A stretch of 64,000 nucleotides of DNA from assembly GCA_019054805.1 (NCBI GenBank), contig JAHQIY010000008.1:791501-855500 (forward strand), written 5' to 3'. This DNA comes from Brachionus manjavacas (Eukaryota; Rotifera; Eurotatoria; Ploima; Brachionidae). Under the pieces are notes generated by a model. The model saw only the letters and a program-made list of their open reading frames with translations. It did not search any database and had not been told where the DNA came from. A program made the position numbers and the translations under genes. Of this stretch, positions 53,355 through 62,474 are shown piece after piece (within the stretch, counting starts at the first letter, position 1; every line of letters begins with the position of its first letter).

Positions 53355-53984
53355 TAAAAAATTTATGACAGAACAGATAAAATTAATGCTAATTATTCAA
53401 CAAGAAAAGCAAAGAATAATAGGCATATCGAAGATGATGATCATTTCAAAATATCATTTCAATTCGAAGAATCTATATTTAGATATTATAATTATAAAAA
53501 TATTGGTTGGAAAGACCTATCTTTTCATTTTATTACTTATTTTGAATTTTATATTTGAATTTCTTTTTTAAAATTTAATTTTGAATGCTAGATACAAATG
53601 GCTTAATTTTTTGTGTTTGAGCTACAAAATGTATCCAATGTTGAAATAACATTGAAAAAGTGCGATGCTACAAATATTTTTTTTAGTTTCAATGAAAAAA
53701 TAATCTTAAGTTAATATTGCAAACATTTTCAGTTTTGAAATTAAACTCTTTAGTGAAATAGAATGAGTTTAATTTTTATTTGGAAATTTGACTTTTTTTA
53801 ACTTTTAAATTATTCATTTATTTATTTTTTACCGAGCAAATGCTTCTTAAGAATAAAAACAAATGAAAAAACTAAAAAAAAAAGTCAAAAGATATAAAAT
53901 AAAATAAAATAAAATTGAACAAAAATAAAAAAATAAAAAAAAAAATAATAAAATATTCGTTAGATTAAAGTTTATATTCAATTG
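53355..53984. other. spacer with repeat copies
   Basis: 53600-53735 repeats 26864-27010. 53815-53880 holds a minus-oriented LINE-tail motif (TTTACCGAGCAAATGCTTC). No gene supported; the ORF at 53365-53571 is probably chance. Confidence 0.45.
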
Positions 53985-54570
53985 CTGAAAAACTGGATCT
54001 AGTCGTTTAGGTGAACCAAAGTTCACTTATTATCCAAAAAATTCTTGTTTTAAGGTTTTGTGAACTAATGGTTCACCCTATTTTTTTTTTCAAAATTATG
54101 TGAACAATTTGAGTAAAACTATTTAACAAATGAATGCCTAATTCTCGAAACTGATATAAAAATTAGTTAATAGTTTTTTTGGTTTTTTATTTTTGGAGTA
54201 CCTCTAGAAATAGCTTAGCATTTTCTCTGATCTACTCATTCCATAATCCTAAATACCAAAATGCGCTCGTTCCTTAAATCTTTTCCTTTCAGCATAAAAT
54301 AATAAAAATTTAAGAAAATTAAAATTAAATTTTCACCCTTCAAGTGTTTGACTTTGGGGAACAAAGATTTATCTTTATCGCAAAATTTCCCTTCCGCCCA
54401 ACTTTAAATTTTCTATTTAATTATTTATTCTATCTTATTTTTTATCATTTTATTAGCTTTTTTATATTAGGTGAACAATTTTAGGATTAGGTGAACTAAT
54501 ATTTCATAAAAGTCTAAATAAAGTTTTAAAAATTTCATATTTAATATTACAATATAAATTATCATAAATT

Positions 54571-55479
54571 ATGAAAGAAAACTTAGTTGACACTGGGTCG
54601 ACCTTACAAAGGACCCAACCAAACAACAGGCCAAAAACCGTATGTATGATATCCGAGACCTCTAAACGACCCCGATCAAAAATTAGCCCAGAACAAAGCC
54701 CAATTGAGTATCGCTTTGTTGAAATGTCAGAATTTACTAGCTTGAAAAACCGAGTTAACTTACTTGAGGATCTTGATTGGATCATTAAGTCAAAAGATAC
54801 AACTATCCAAGAACTAACTGCAAAAGTCGAAAATCTCACGAAAAGATTGGAAAAACTTGAAAATAGAAACGCTAATAATTTGCATGATATCGAAAAATTA
54901 AAGGAAGAGGTTAAGGAAGCCAAATTAACCTCAAAAACAACAGATATCAGTAATAGTTGGGTTCAAGTAGTAAGCCAAGGAACTAAACATTCAAAAAAAC
55001 CCGTTGAACAAATAGTTGTAGAGAATGCAACCATCAATGAACTTAACGAAAGGGAAAAAAGGAAAAAAAATATTATTATATATGGTATTCCTGTATCACA
55101 AAAGAATAATTTAAATGAGAAAAAAGTTGATGATGAACAAAAAATGAAAGAAGTCTTTCAAGAGATTGATATGACAGAAGTAAAACCGGTTCACTTTAGA
55201 AGATTAAAATCAAGAGATCCAAATAAGCCTGGTCCAATGTTGATTGAACTCCCAGACCAAAGTCTTAGAAATCCAATCCTCTTAGCCGCCAAAAAACTGA
55301 GATTAAAGGAACGCAATAAAAATATTTACATTAGTCCAGATCTAACAGAGGCGGAAAGAAAGCTTGACTATGAACTTCGTCAGGAACGAAACAGATTAAA
55401 TAACGAACTAGACGAAAACTCGCCCTTTCGATATTTTATCCGTGGAAAACAAGTGCAAAAATTTAATAAAAGAAGATAA
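54571..55479 (+). CDS. LINE ORF1: coiled coil plus RRM-like protein
   Basis: 302 residues from a true ATG, uninterrupted. Residues about 50-120 form a coiled coil (FTSLKNRVNLLEDL, VENLTKRLEKLENR). WVQVVSQG lies near 130, and the RRM-like part is about 163-250 (RKKNIIIYGIP, KPVHFRRLKS, GPMLIELPD). The conserved ORF1 tail NIYISPDLTEAERKLDYELR leads to the end. Family role: RNA-binding chaperone that coats LINE RNA. The ORF2 frame begins inside its last 40 bases, so translation coupling is possible. It is intact although ORF2 is damaged. Confidence 0.85.
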   Translation: MKENLVDTGSTLQRTQPNNRPKTVCMISETSKRPRSKISPEQSPIEYRFVEMSEFTSLKNRVNLLEDLDWIIKSKDTTIQELTAKVENLTKRLEKLENRNANNLHDIEKLKEEVKEAKLTSKTTDISNSWVQVVSQGTKHSKKPVEQIVVENATINELNEREKRKKNIIIYGIPVSQKNNLNEKKVDDEQKMKEVFQEIDMTEVKPVHFRRLKSRDPNKPGPMLIELPDQSLRNPILLAAKKLRLKERNKNIYISPDLTEAERKLDYELRQERNRLNNELDENSPFRYFIRGKQVQKFNKRR

Positions 55480-55660
55480 TATTGATGAGAGAAAAGTCAG
55501 GATTGTCAACTTTAATTGTAAAAATATAAATGCTAACTACTTTTATGTAAATGAGCTACTTAACAAAAATGATATCATATTTTTATGTGAAACTTGGCAT
55601 TATGAAAATGAATCTATTTTAACCGAATTTGAAACAAAAGCCAAAACTTTAAAACTTTAA
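55442..55660 (+). pseudogene. LINE ORF2 start (APE endonuclease), truncated
   Basis: Begins with RIVNFNCKNINANYFYVNEL and NDIIFLCETWHYENES, the first strand, helix and metal-binding E block of APE-type endonucleases. The frame stops at 55660 shortly before the element 2 insertion. Confidence 0.75.
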
Positions 55661-55689
55661 ATCAGCTATGGAATCAGAAACTAAAGAAG

Positions 55690-55854
55690 TGTAACACCCC
55701 ACTCACCCCGGTCCCCGCCTCGACATGTTTAAATATATTTTTCCTTTCTTTATATTATTAAGTTTAGTTTTTTTTTAGTTTTAGTTTTTTGTTTAAATAA
55801 AAGAATTACAGAACTTTGTTCTTTTTTGTTTTATTTAATAGCTCACGCTATTAA
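55690..55854 (+). repeat. 5' LTR of element 2
   Basis: 165 bp with AATAAA (in GTTTAAATAAAAG) as a poly(A) signal. A short LTR for this class. The exact 3' boundary may vary by one or two bases because the flanking repeat shares A residues. Confidence 0.93.
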
Positions 55855-55856
55855 AT

Positions 55857-55872
55857 TGGTGGCAGCGGTAAA
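55857..55872 (+). promoter_or_regulatory. primer-binding-site-like sequence of element 2
   Basis: TGGTGGCAGCGG starts 2-3 nt after the LTR; TGG is complementary to a tRNA CCA end. tRNA identity not determined. Confidence 0.6.
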
Positions 55873-55910
55873 GAAGTTTTTCCACGAGGATTTTTTTATC
55901 CTATTTAATC

Positions 55911-58900
55911 ATGGACAGGAGGGATTGGTATATGTCGCTAAATGTCCAGTTATGTACTGCAAGCCTAGGATTGGCAGTTTTTCTATATTTTGTTTTTTTG
56001 TTCAACGGAGTTTTAGGTGTTGTGGTGGTGATAGCTACAGTAATATTTGTCACGTTTGGAATGATGTGGTTACAGAACGTGTCAATCGGTAAACCTATTG
56101 AACGTCGTCGTCACGACTCCAAGGAGTTTGAATTGACACAAGTCAATAGATCATTAATTAATATCAAGCGAGAAGAAGAAGATGCGAAGGAAAATCTTGA
56201 GCGAGCGCTTACGCCACGGACTACAACAACGCTAAAATCAAAATGGTGTCAGGTAGAAAAGGAAAACTCAGATTACAAACCACGAGACCAAGACGTGGCG
56301 AGACGAGTTGAGAGGAAATTAGAACCGGAAGGCTTACAGACAACCCTTGGATCATATCATTATGAATTTAACGGTTCTCGTCCATTTCAAGTAGACAGCA
56401 AGTGGCCTGAAACGCCCCGACGCCCAGCTGGACTGTTCGAATCCTTTAATTACAATGAAGGCTTCACCAACGTTTCTGATCTGAACACAGGTATACAGGA
56501 CAATACTGTCATCCAACCCGTGAAGAACTCACAAACCGAACAAACCCCTAAAGTCGGGTTTACCCTTCTCGGAGAAGAAAATCCGTCTATCAAGAACCAT
56601 TGTTTGGAGCCATTTTCAGTTGATCGGGAACCAAATAAGACTACAACCAACGCACAACGGATTTCCGAAACAAACATCAATCCGACTGAAACGAGACCTC
56701 GTTGGATCACGGGAGATGCGCTCCTAGACAACTATACGACGAGTACTCCCAGCGTTTTACAAGAGCAGTGGCTATTCAAGGACTCTTGTTTTCGGCCCAG
56801 TCGGTACTCGCGCTCGATGGACCTGAACACATGGTGGAAAAGGTTTGAGATCTTTGTTAAAAATGCACACGTCCCGTTGAAATCTTTACGTTCCGTATTA
56901 CTCTCGTTTCTCGACGACGATTGCATGCCAGTTTTCGAGAATTGCACGCCCGAACGGACAGCCGGTTTAGATGAACTAAAAGATCAAATGTACAAATTGT
57001 TCGCAGTTTGTGAAGAAATCAAAGTGGACTCGTTTGCTAATTTCTTCAGTAGGAAACAATTTCGGGATGAGGAAACCAAGTCGTATTTCTCAGAGTTGTG
57101 GCGACTCGCTAAAATCGCATTTAAAAATGAACCGTGCATAGATCATGACCGTTGCGTGCGGGACCGTTTCATCAGCGGTCTATGCGATCCGTACCTTGTT
57201 ATGCAGATAACGTCTAATAAGCCTAATACCAGTTTAGAAGCCCTTAACTCTACCATGAAGTTGATGGCCCACTTAAACTCGTGGAGGACAACCCTCCCGT
57301 TTCCGACAAACACCCCGCCTTTCTCAGGGCATCCCAACAGGGACGTTTCCGACTACAAGGACACGAATATTGTACAACCAAACATTACATGCCATTATTG
57401 TAAAAAGCCGGGACATTTCATCGCGGAATGCCAAGCGCGTCTGTCCAAGATAAATCACTACCGACAAGGGAAACATCCAAATGGATACCCGAATGATCAA
57501 CACCCGCCTACGGTTTCCAATGTGGTCATAAACAGTGTTATATGTGAGGAAAGTATACAGGGAGATTGTAACATCAACGGACGTAGAGTGAGATTTTTAT
57601 TCGATACCGGGACGGTTAAAACAATCGTTTCGGAGAGGGTATGGAAACAAGTCAGCCGGAACGACATTAAGGTGAGACCGATTAATGGAAAAATGGAGAC
57701 TTGTAACGGGGGTCCACTACTGATTGTCGGCGCCAGCAAGTGTCAACTACAACTCCAGAATTTTTGCGGTCAGGTTGAAGTAATAATTGTTAAGCAGTTA
57801 AAACATGACTGTCTCCTTGGCTTAGACGTGGCGTTCAAAATCAGTACGGTAAAGACATATCTGAACTTGATTCGAGAGGCGTTTGGTGGCAGTCTACCAG
57901 CAAGTCCCCAGGTATCTACTAACACCACAGATAACTTTGCTGACCTTCCAAAACAATATCAACCACTGATTAACGCCGTTTCAACAACGAGGCCACCCGA
58001 ATCCGACGAAGAAGTCCAAACGGAGAAGAAAAACACCGAAGAGGAACAAATTGAGATTTTCAAAACAATATTACGGGACGAATATGACGACATTGTTTCC
58101 CAGGGGTTGGACACCCTAACCCAGACTGACTTGTGTGAACATTCTATCAGCCTAGTCTGTGACCAACCCATTAAACAACCCGTCAGACGGATGCCATTCT
58201 CGCTACGAGATGAGGTCAAAGGACAAATAGATGAAATGTTGAAAAATGCACTCATTCGGGAGAGCGACTCTCCATGGGCCTCCCCAATAGTTTTAGTCCG
58301 CAAAGCCAACGGCTCTCTCCGTATTTGTGTCGACTACAGGAAACTCAATGAGTCCACGATTAAGGACAGTTACCCGCTCCCTAAAATCGAGGACATGATA
58401 GCCTTACTAAATAAGGCCCGTTTCTTTACTAAGTTGGATCTCTCTGCAGGATATCATCAAATCCGGATCCGAGAGCAAGATAAATTGAAAACGGCTTTCG
58501 TGACTGAGTTCGGACTCTTTGAGTATAACGTCATGCCATTTGGATTGACCAACGCTCCAGCTACGTTCCAGCGGATGATGGAGAAAGCGCTAAAAGGCCT
58601 GTTGAACAAGATATGCCTAGTCTATCTAGACGACACTATTATCTTCTCAGAGACGCTAGAAGAGCACTATATCAGTGTCCGGACCGTCCTGGAACGCGTC
58701 CGAAAAGCGTGTTTGAAATTAGAATGGAAGAAATGTGAATGGTTTGTGAAGTCTATAGAGTATTTAGGAAATGTTATAAGCTACCGTAGTGTTCGCCCCG
58801 CCCCAAGTAAAGTCGAGGTACTTTTCAGATATCAACAGCCAAAAACAATTCGTCAACTACAAAGTTTTCTCGGCTTAGCAAACCACTACAGACGTTTTGT

Positions 58901-61208
58901 GAAAAGCTATGCTGCTATAGCCGGACCATTACACAAAGCAACCGAGAAGGGGAAAAAGTTTGTATGGGACGAAGACTGCCAAGTGAGTTTTGATAAACTG
59001 CGTACCTATCTTACCACGACCGAGACTGGAGTACTTATCCTACCCAATTTTAAAGAGGAATTTCGCCTTGAGACCGATGCTAGCCAGTACAGTGCAGGCG
59101 CAGTGTTGGCTCAAAAATATAGGGGTTCATGGCGACCGGTGGCGTATTGGAGCAAACGTTTTTCGAGGGCGCAGAGAAACTACTCCACTTCCGAAAAAGA
59201 ACTCCTAGCTCTAGTCCTCGCAGTATTACACTTTAAACAATTTCTAATCGGGCGGAAGTTCATTATTTGCACCGATCATAAACCTCTCATCTGGCTAAAA
59301 AATCTTAAAAGTCCTTCACCCAGGCTCATGAGGTGGCTTTGTGAATTACGAATGTTCGAGTTTGATATAGAATATAGGGAGGGTCATTTAAATTGCAATG
59401 CGGACGCCTTATCACGATGGTTATGCAACGGAGATGACGAGGAAGTTGAAAGCAAGGAAGATGAGGACGAACTTGACCCGGGCAATGTAGTAAACAATGT
59501 CACCCTGCAAGAGGTAGAGGCCAATGAGACCCAATTCAAAGACCCGCATATCGAAAATCTCTACAAATGGCTGAGAGACGGACACCGGCCCGACAAATGC
59601 GAACGGAAGCCGATGGAAACATTTGTTTACTGGTCGTCCTACCATCGTTTCCGAATTTTTGGCAAAAATGTGTTCCGCTGCCTCGAAAACTCGGATTACG
59701 GGATCCATTATCAGTACTTAGTCCCAATTGATGAACGCCACGCCGTTTTAAAGAAAATCCATGATGATCCTTTCTCCGGACACTTGGGTGTTGACAAGAC
59801 TTTTGAAAAACTTAAACTCAGATTCTACTGGCCAAACTACAGAAAAGACACAGCCAACTACATCCTCAGCTGCGAGATCTGTGCCTCAATTAAAGCACCT
59901 AAAGCTTACACTCGACAACCAATTGTACCCATCCAGGCATCTAAACCATTCCAACTCATTACCTGGGATATTTTGGGCCCACTGCCGGCAACGGAAAATC
60001 GTTTCGCTTATATCCTGGTGATCATTTGCCATTTCTCGAAATATGTTGAGTTATTTGCATTACTAGGACTTACCGCCGAAGAAGTAGCAAATTGTTTAGT
60101 TTTGTTTATCTGTCGCCACGGAGTTCCGGAAGCTGCTTTGTCGGACCGAGGAACCAATTTTCAGGCTGAATTAATGGACCAACTGTTCGAACTTTTGGAC
60201 ATTAAACGTCTAAGAACTTCAGCTTATCACCCGCAGTGCGACGGAGAAACGGAGCGTTTTAACCGAACTTTGGAGCAAATGTTGGCGTGCTACGTAGCAG
60301 ACACGCAGAATAAATGGGATCAATATCTACCAAAACTCGCTTTCGCCTATAACACGGCTGTCCATGCGACCACTGGGCTCACCCCATTTGAGGTAGTATA
60401 CGGAAGGAAACCAAAACTTCCCGTAGACTTAATGTTCCCCACGCCAAACCTTGAGTTAAACCTTAGTGTTGACTCATACGCAAAGAAGGTTCAGCAACAC
60501 CTCCTCAAATGCTACGAGTTGGTAGAACGAACCTCAGGGTCACGCATAAATAAATTTAAATTTTATGCAGACCGGAACGTTAGACCAGCCGATTACACTG
60601 TTGGAGATAGAGTATGGCTGTTAAACGACGCCAAGAAAAAAGGGGTGTCGAAAAAGTTGAGTAGAAGGTGGACGGGACCGTACACCGTGATCGAGAAGAT
60701 GTCGGACACCAACTACCGAATTCGCCCCGACTCCAAAGGAAAAAAAAAGTTAGTTCACGTGAACCGCTTAAAAAAGTGTAACGCACCCCCAAAAAGCAAA
60801 CTGTACGACTCTGTCACAGATAAGACTTCCAATCCGTCAGATGAAACCGCACTCACCCATTATGGAAATAGTACAGGGATACACTCGGATATAGCGGAAC
60901 AAGCTTTTCAGAGTTTGGACGAAGCATCGTCCAAGGGAAGAACAAACACCCCACAAGCTAAATCACCGTGCTTAGCTAACAACTCGATACCACACATATT
61001 AGAGGACGCTTCGCTTTGGCTTGACACTAATTACCTAGATCTAGCTGAAAACGAGGTCTTGTCCCAAGTACAGTCTTGCTCCGATGATTTAGAGTTTAGA
61101 CCAACTTCATACCACCAAAAGCAAATAGATCAATGGGGGAAACCAACAGGCGCATCCAAGCAACGCCCCGCCCGAACGCGTCGACCCCCCGACCGACTAC
61201 GGTTTTGA
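55911..61208 (+). CDS. gag-pol: element 2 Gag-Pol polyprotein with N-terminal membrane hairpin
   Basis: One ORF of 1765 residues from ATG 55911. Residues about 12-54 form two hydrophobic segments split by FNG, then GKPIERRRH, so Gag starts with a membrane hairpin or a long anchor. The capsid-like part (about 290-470) has WWKRFEIFV and FISGLCDPYLVMQITSNK. The CCHC knuckle CHYCKKPGHFIAEC is at about 494-507 and the protease FDTG at about 564-567. RT (about 760-950) has YLDD near 905-908, followed by RNase H with TDASQYSAGAVL near 1055. The integrase HHCC is near 1280-1325 (FSGHLGVDKTF, CEICASIK), with D,D-E at about 1352, 1411 and 1446 (WDILGP, LSDRGTNF, CDGETERF). A GPY-like block WTGPYTVIEK comes near 1590. 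No frameshift or stop separates gag from pol, unlike element 1. All catalytic residues that I can check are present. Confidence 0.96.
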   Translation: MDRRDWYMSLNVQLCTASLGLAVFLYFVFLFNGVLGVVVVIATVIFVTFGMMWLQNVSIGKPIERRRHDSKEFELTQVNRSLINIKREEEDAKENLERALTPRTTTTLKSKWCQVEKENSDYKPRDQDVARRVERKLEPEGLQTTLGSYHYEFNGSRPFQVDSKWPETPRRPAGLFESFNYNEGFTNVSDLNTGIQDNTVIQPVKNSQTEQTPKVGFTLLGEENPSIKNHCLEPFSVDREPNKTTTNAQRISETNINPTETRPRWITGDALLDNYTTSTPSVLQEQWLFKDSCFRPSRYSRSMDLNTWWKRFEIFVKNAHVPLKSLRSVLLSFLDDDCMPVFENCTPERTAGLDELKDQMYKLFAVCEEIKVDSFANFFSRKQFRDEETKSYFSELWRLAKIAFKNEPCIDHDRCVRDRFISGLCDPYLVMQITSNKPNTSLEALNSTMKLMAHLNSWRTTLPFPTNTPPFSGHPNRDVSDYKDTNIVQPNITCHYCKKPGHFIAECQARLSKINHYRQGKHPNGYPNDQHPPTVSNVVINSVICEESIQGDCNINGRRVRFLFDTGTVKTIVSERVWKQVSRNDIKVRPINGKMETCNGGPLLIVGASKCQLQLQNFCGQVEVIIVKQLKHDCLLGLDVAFKISTVKTYLNLIREAFGGSLPASPQVSTNTTDNFADLPKQYQPLINAVSTTRPPESDEEVQTEKKNTEEEQIEIFKTILRDEYDDIVSQGLDTLTQTDLCEHSISLVCDQPIKQPVRRMPFSLRDEVKGQIDEMLKNALIRESDSPWASPIVLVRKANGSLRICVDYRKLNESTIKDSYPLPKIEDMIALLNKARFFTKLDLSAGYHQIRIREQDKLKTAFVTEFGLFEYNVMPFGLTNAPATFQRMMEKALKGLLNKICLVYLDDTIIFSETLEEHYISVRTVLERVRKACLKLEWKKCEWFVKSIEYLGNVISYRSVRPAPSKVEVLFRYQQPKTIRQLQSFLGLANHYRRFVKSYAAIAGPLHKATEKGKKFVWDEDCQVSFDKLRTYLTTTETGVLILPNFKEEFRLETDASQYSAGAVLAQKYRGSWRPVAYWSKRFSRAQRNYSTSEKELLALVLAVLHFKQFLIGRKFIICTDHKPLIWLKNLKSPSPRLMRWLCELRMFEFDIEYREGHLNCNADALSRWLCNGDDEEVESKEDEDELDPGNVVNNVTLQEVEANETQFKDPHIENLYKWLRDGHRPDKCERKPMETFVYWSSYHRFRIFGKNVFRCLENSDYGIHYQYLVPIDERHAVLKKIHDDPFSGHLGVDKTFEKLKLRFYWPNYRKDTANYILSCEICASIKAPKAYTRQPIVPIQASKPFQLITWDILGPLPATENRFAYILVIICHFSKYVELFALLGLTAEEVANCLVLFICRHGVPEAALSDRGTNFQAELMDQLFELLDIKRLRTSAYHPQCDGETERFNRTLEQMLACYVADTQNKWDQYLPKLAFAYNTAVHATTGLTPFEVVYGRKPKLPVDLMFPTPNLELNLSVDSYAKKVQQHLLKCYELVERTSGSRINKFKFYADRNVRPADYTVGDRVWLLNDAKKKGVSKKLSRRWTGPYTVIEKMSDTNYRIRPDSKGKKKLVHVNRLKKCNAPPKSKLYDSVTDKTSNPSDETALTHYGNSTGIHSDIAEQAFQSLDEASSKGRTNTPQAKSPCLANNSIPHILEDASLWLDTNYLDLAENEVLSQVQSCSDDLEFRPTSYHQKQIDQWGKPTGASKQRPARTRRPPDRLRF

Positions 61209-61232
61209 GACAAATTCGTACACAACAACTTA

Positions 61233-61238
<6 letters not shown>

Positions 61239-61272
<34 letters not shown>
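61239..61272 (+). other. poly(A) tract (34) after the gag-pol stop
   Basis: 34 consecutive A starting 31 nt after the pol stop (TGA 61206-61208) and 232 nt before the third ORF. Element 1 has (A)26 and (A)24 in the same place. Confidence 0.93.
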
Positions 61273-61275
<3 letters not shown>

Positions 61276-61291
61276 TTTTTTGGTTTCTCTT

Positions 61292-61432
61292 TCTATGTTT
61301 AAGTGAAGGTTTTATTTGCATTCTATTTGCATTTTTTTTTATATAGCGTTTTTTTTCTATTTTTAAGTGAAGGTTTTATTTGCATTTTTTTTATATAGCG
61401 TGTTTTTTTTCTATTATTAATAAAATTTCATT
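61292..61432 (+). repeat. tandem duplication in the spacer before the third ORF
   Basis: TTTAAGTGAAGGTTTTATTT occurs twice (about 61298 and 61361), each followed by GCATT, a T run and ATATAGCG. The unit is about 60 bp. It could be a promoter or leader element of the third ORF (inference). Confidence 0.75.
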
Positions 61433-61504
61433 TTCTATTATTTTCAAGAAAATTACGCCTCAAACAACCGTACAATTCGTAACAATCGAAGAACCAAAAA
61501 GGAA

Positions 61505-62122
61505 ATGGACACTGCTCTGGTACCACTGGAAGTGAGAATCGACCAAGTTCGTGACGACTTCAAGCAAAAGAACACCATCAAGGAGTTTATTTTAAACAAT
61601 GGTGGTCGCGAGCGCGGGGGACTCGCTAGGTTCCGTACTGTGGAGCACCGGAAGAAACTCTCGATTTTCGTGTCCATGAAGCGAATCTACGAGAACAAGT
61701 GGCTTTTCGACATGCTCCGGTCCACACCAATCGAGGGAAGAATCCTCACCCTCTGGGCCGAGGAAGAGGTCGAGGTTTTACGACCCAGGGAGCACATTAC
61801 GCCACCTAAGGAGCCTCCAGTGAAGACGTCAAGTCAAGCTACGCTGAAGACACCCACCATCTCGGCCCAGAACGACAATGTCATTCACCACCAAAACCCC
61901 CATCCCGAACCACCAACAATAAACATATATCCGAAAGTGGTGGTGAAAGTGGACACTGAGTCTCTGATATCCAGACTTGGATTAGGCAGAGCCAGACTGT
62001 ATCGCCACGTCTCCGCCCTTACATTGCCAACTCCAAGGGCGGGTCCCTCCGCACCTTCCCAGGAATCGGCTCTACAAACAGACAGTGAGGAGGAGGGCCG
62101 CACATTTGCCGACGTCAAATAA
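61505..62122 (+). CDS. element 2 third ORF, unrecognised 205-residue protein
   Basis: From ATG 61505 to TAA 62120-62122, in the env position. No signal peptide, no membrane span, no cysteine clusters. The first 100 residues look folded (MDTALVPLEVRIDQVRDDFK, RFRTVEHRKKLSIFVSMKRI, YENKWLFDMLRSTPIEGR). Then comes a Pro/Thr-rich linker (about 100-140), a short segment with INIYPKVVVKVDTESLISRL, and a Ser/Glu-rich acidic end with SDSEEEG-like composition (DSEEEGRTFADVK). Codon use matches the gag-pol ORF, so it evolves with the element. It shows no visible similarity to the element 1 third ORF. Function unknown; a nucleic-acid-binding or assembly accessory protein is a guess. Confidence 0.8.
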   Translation: MDTALVPLEVRIDQVRDDFKQKNTIKEFILNNGGRERGGLARFRTVEHRKKLSIFVSMKRIYENKWLFDMLRSTPIEGRILTLWAEEEVEVLRPREHITPPKEPPVKTSSQATLKTPTISAQNDNVIHHQNPHPEPPTINIYPKVVVKVDTESLISRLGLGRARLYRHVSALTLPTPRAGPSAPSQESALQTDSEEEGRTFADVK

Positions 62123-62298
62123 AATTTTTTTTTCATTAATTTTTCATTTTTTTTCTTTGAAGAATATCTTTTTTTCTCTTATTTTGTTTATGTTATTATT
62201 TTTGTTATTATTTGTATTTTTGTTTTGTTTAGTTGAGGTCGGACGCTATAGCTGAAGAGTTACAGTGCCACCCTCGACATCGGGAGATGTCTCTCATG

Positions 62299-62313
62299 TA
62301 GAGGGGGGAGCAA
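62299..62313 (+). promoter_or_regulatory. polypurine tract of element 2
   Basis: AGAGGGGGGAGCAA lies immediately before the 3' LTR. Confidence 0.85.
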
Positions 62314-62474
62314 TGTAACACCCCACTCACCCCGGTCCCCGCCTCGACATGTTTAAATATATTTTTCCTTTCTTTACATTATTAAGTTTAGTTTTTAGTT
62401 TTAGTTTTTTGTTTAAATAAAAGAATTACAGAACTTTGTTCTTTTTTGTTTTATTTAATAGCTCACGCTATTAA
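62314..62474 (+). repeat. 3' LTR of element 2
   Basis: 161 bp, matching the 5' LTR except for four fewer T in one run and a C/T difference. It is followed by the AGAAG target duplication. Confidence 0.93.

Larger units (their letters stand above)
55690..62474 (+). mobile_element. LTR element 2: complete Ty3/gypsy-type retrotransposon with third ORF
   Basis: About 6.8 kb flanked by the 5-bp duplication AGAAG (55685-55689 and 62475-62479). LTRs 55690-55854 and 62314-62474 begin TGTAACACCCC and end near CACGCTATTAA. They differ by a 4-bp T-run indel and about one base, so the insertion is recent. Order: LTR, TGG-initial primer site, gag-pol, (A)34, third ORF, polypurine tract, LTR. Both ORFs are intact. 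GC content is clearly higher than the surroundings. Inserted in a LINE ORF2. Confidence 0.96.

Noticed and set aside
61505-62122. Third ORF of element 2 as a retroviral envelope
   Set aside because: No signal peptide, furin site, fusion peptide or membrane span. The same holds for the element 1 third ORF.
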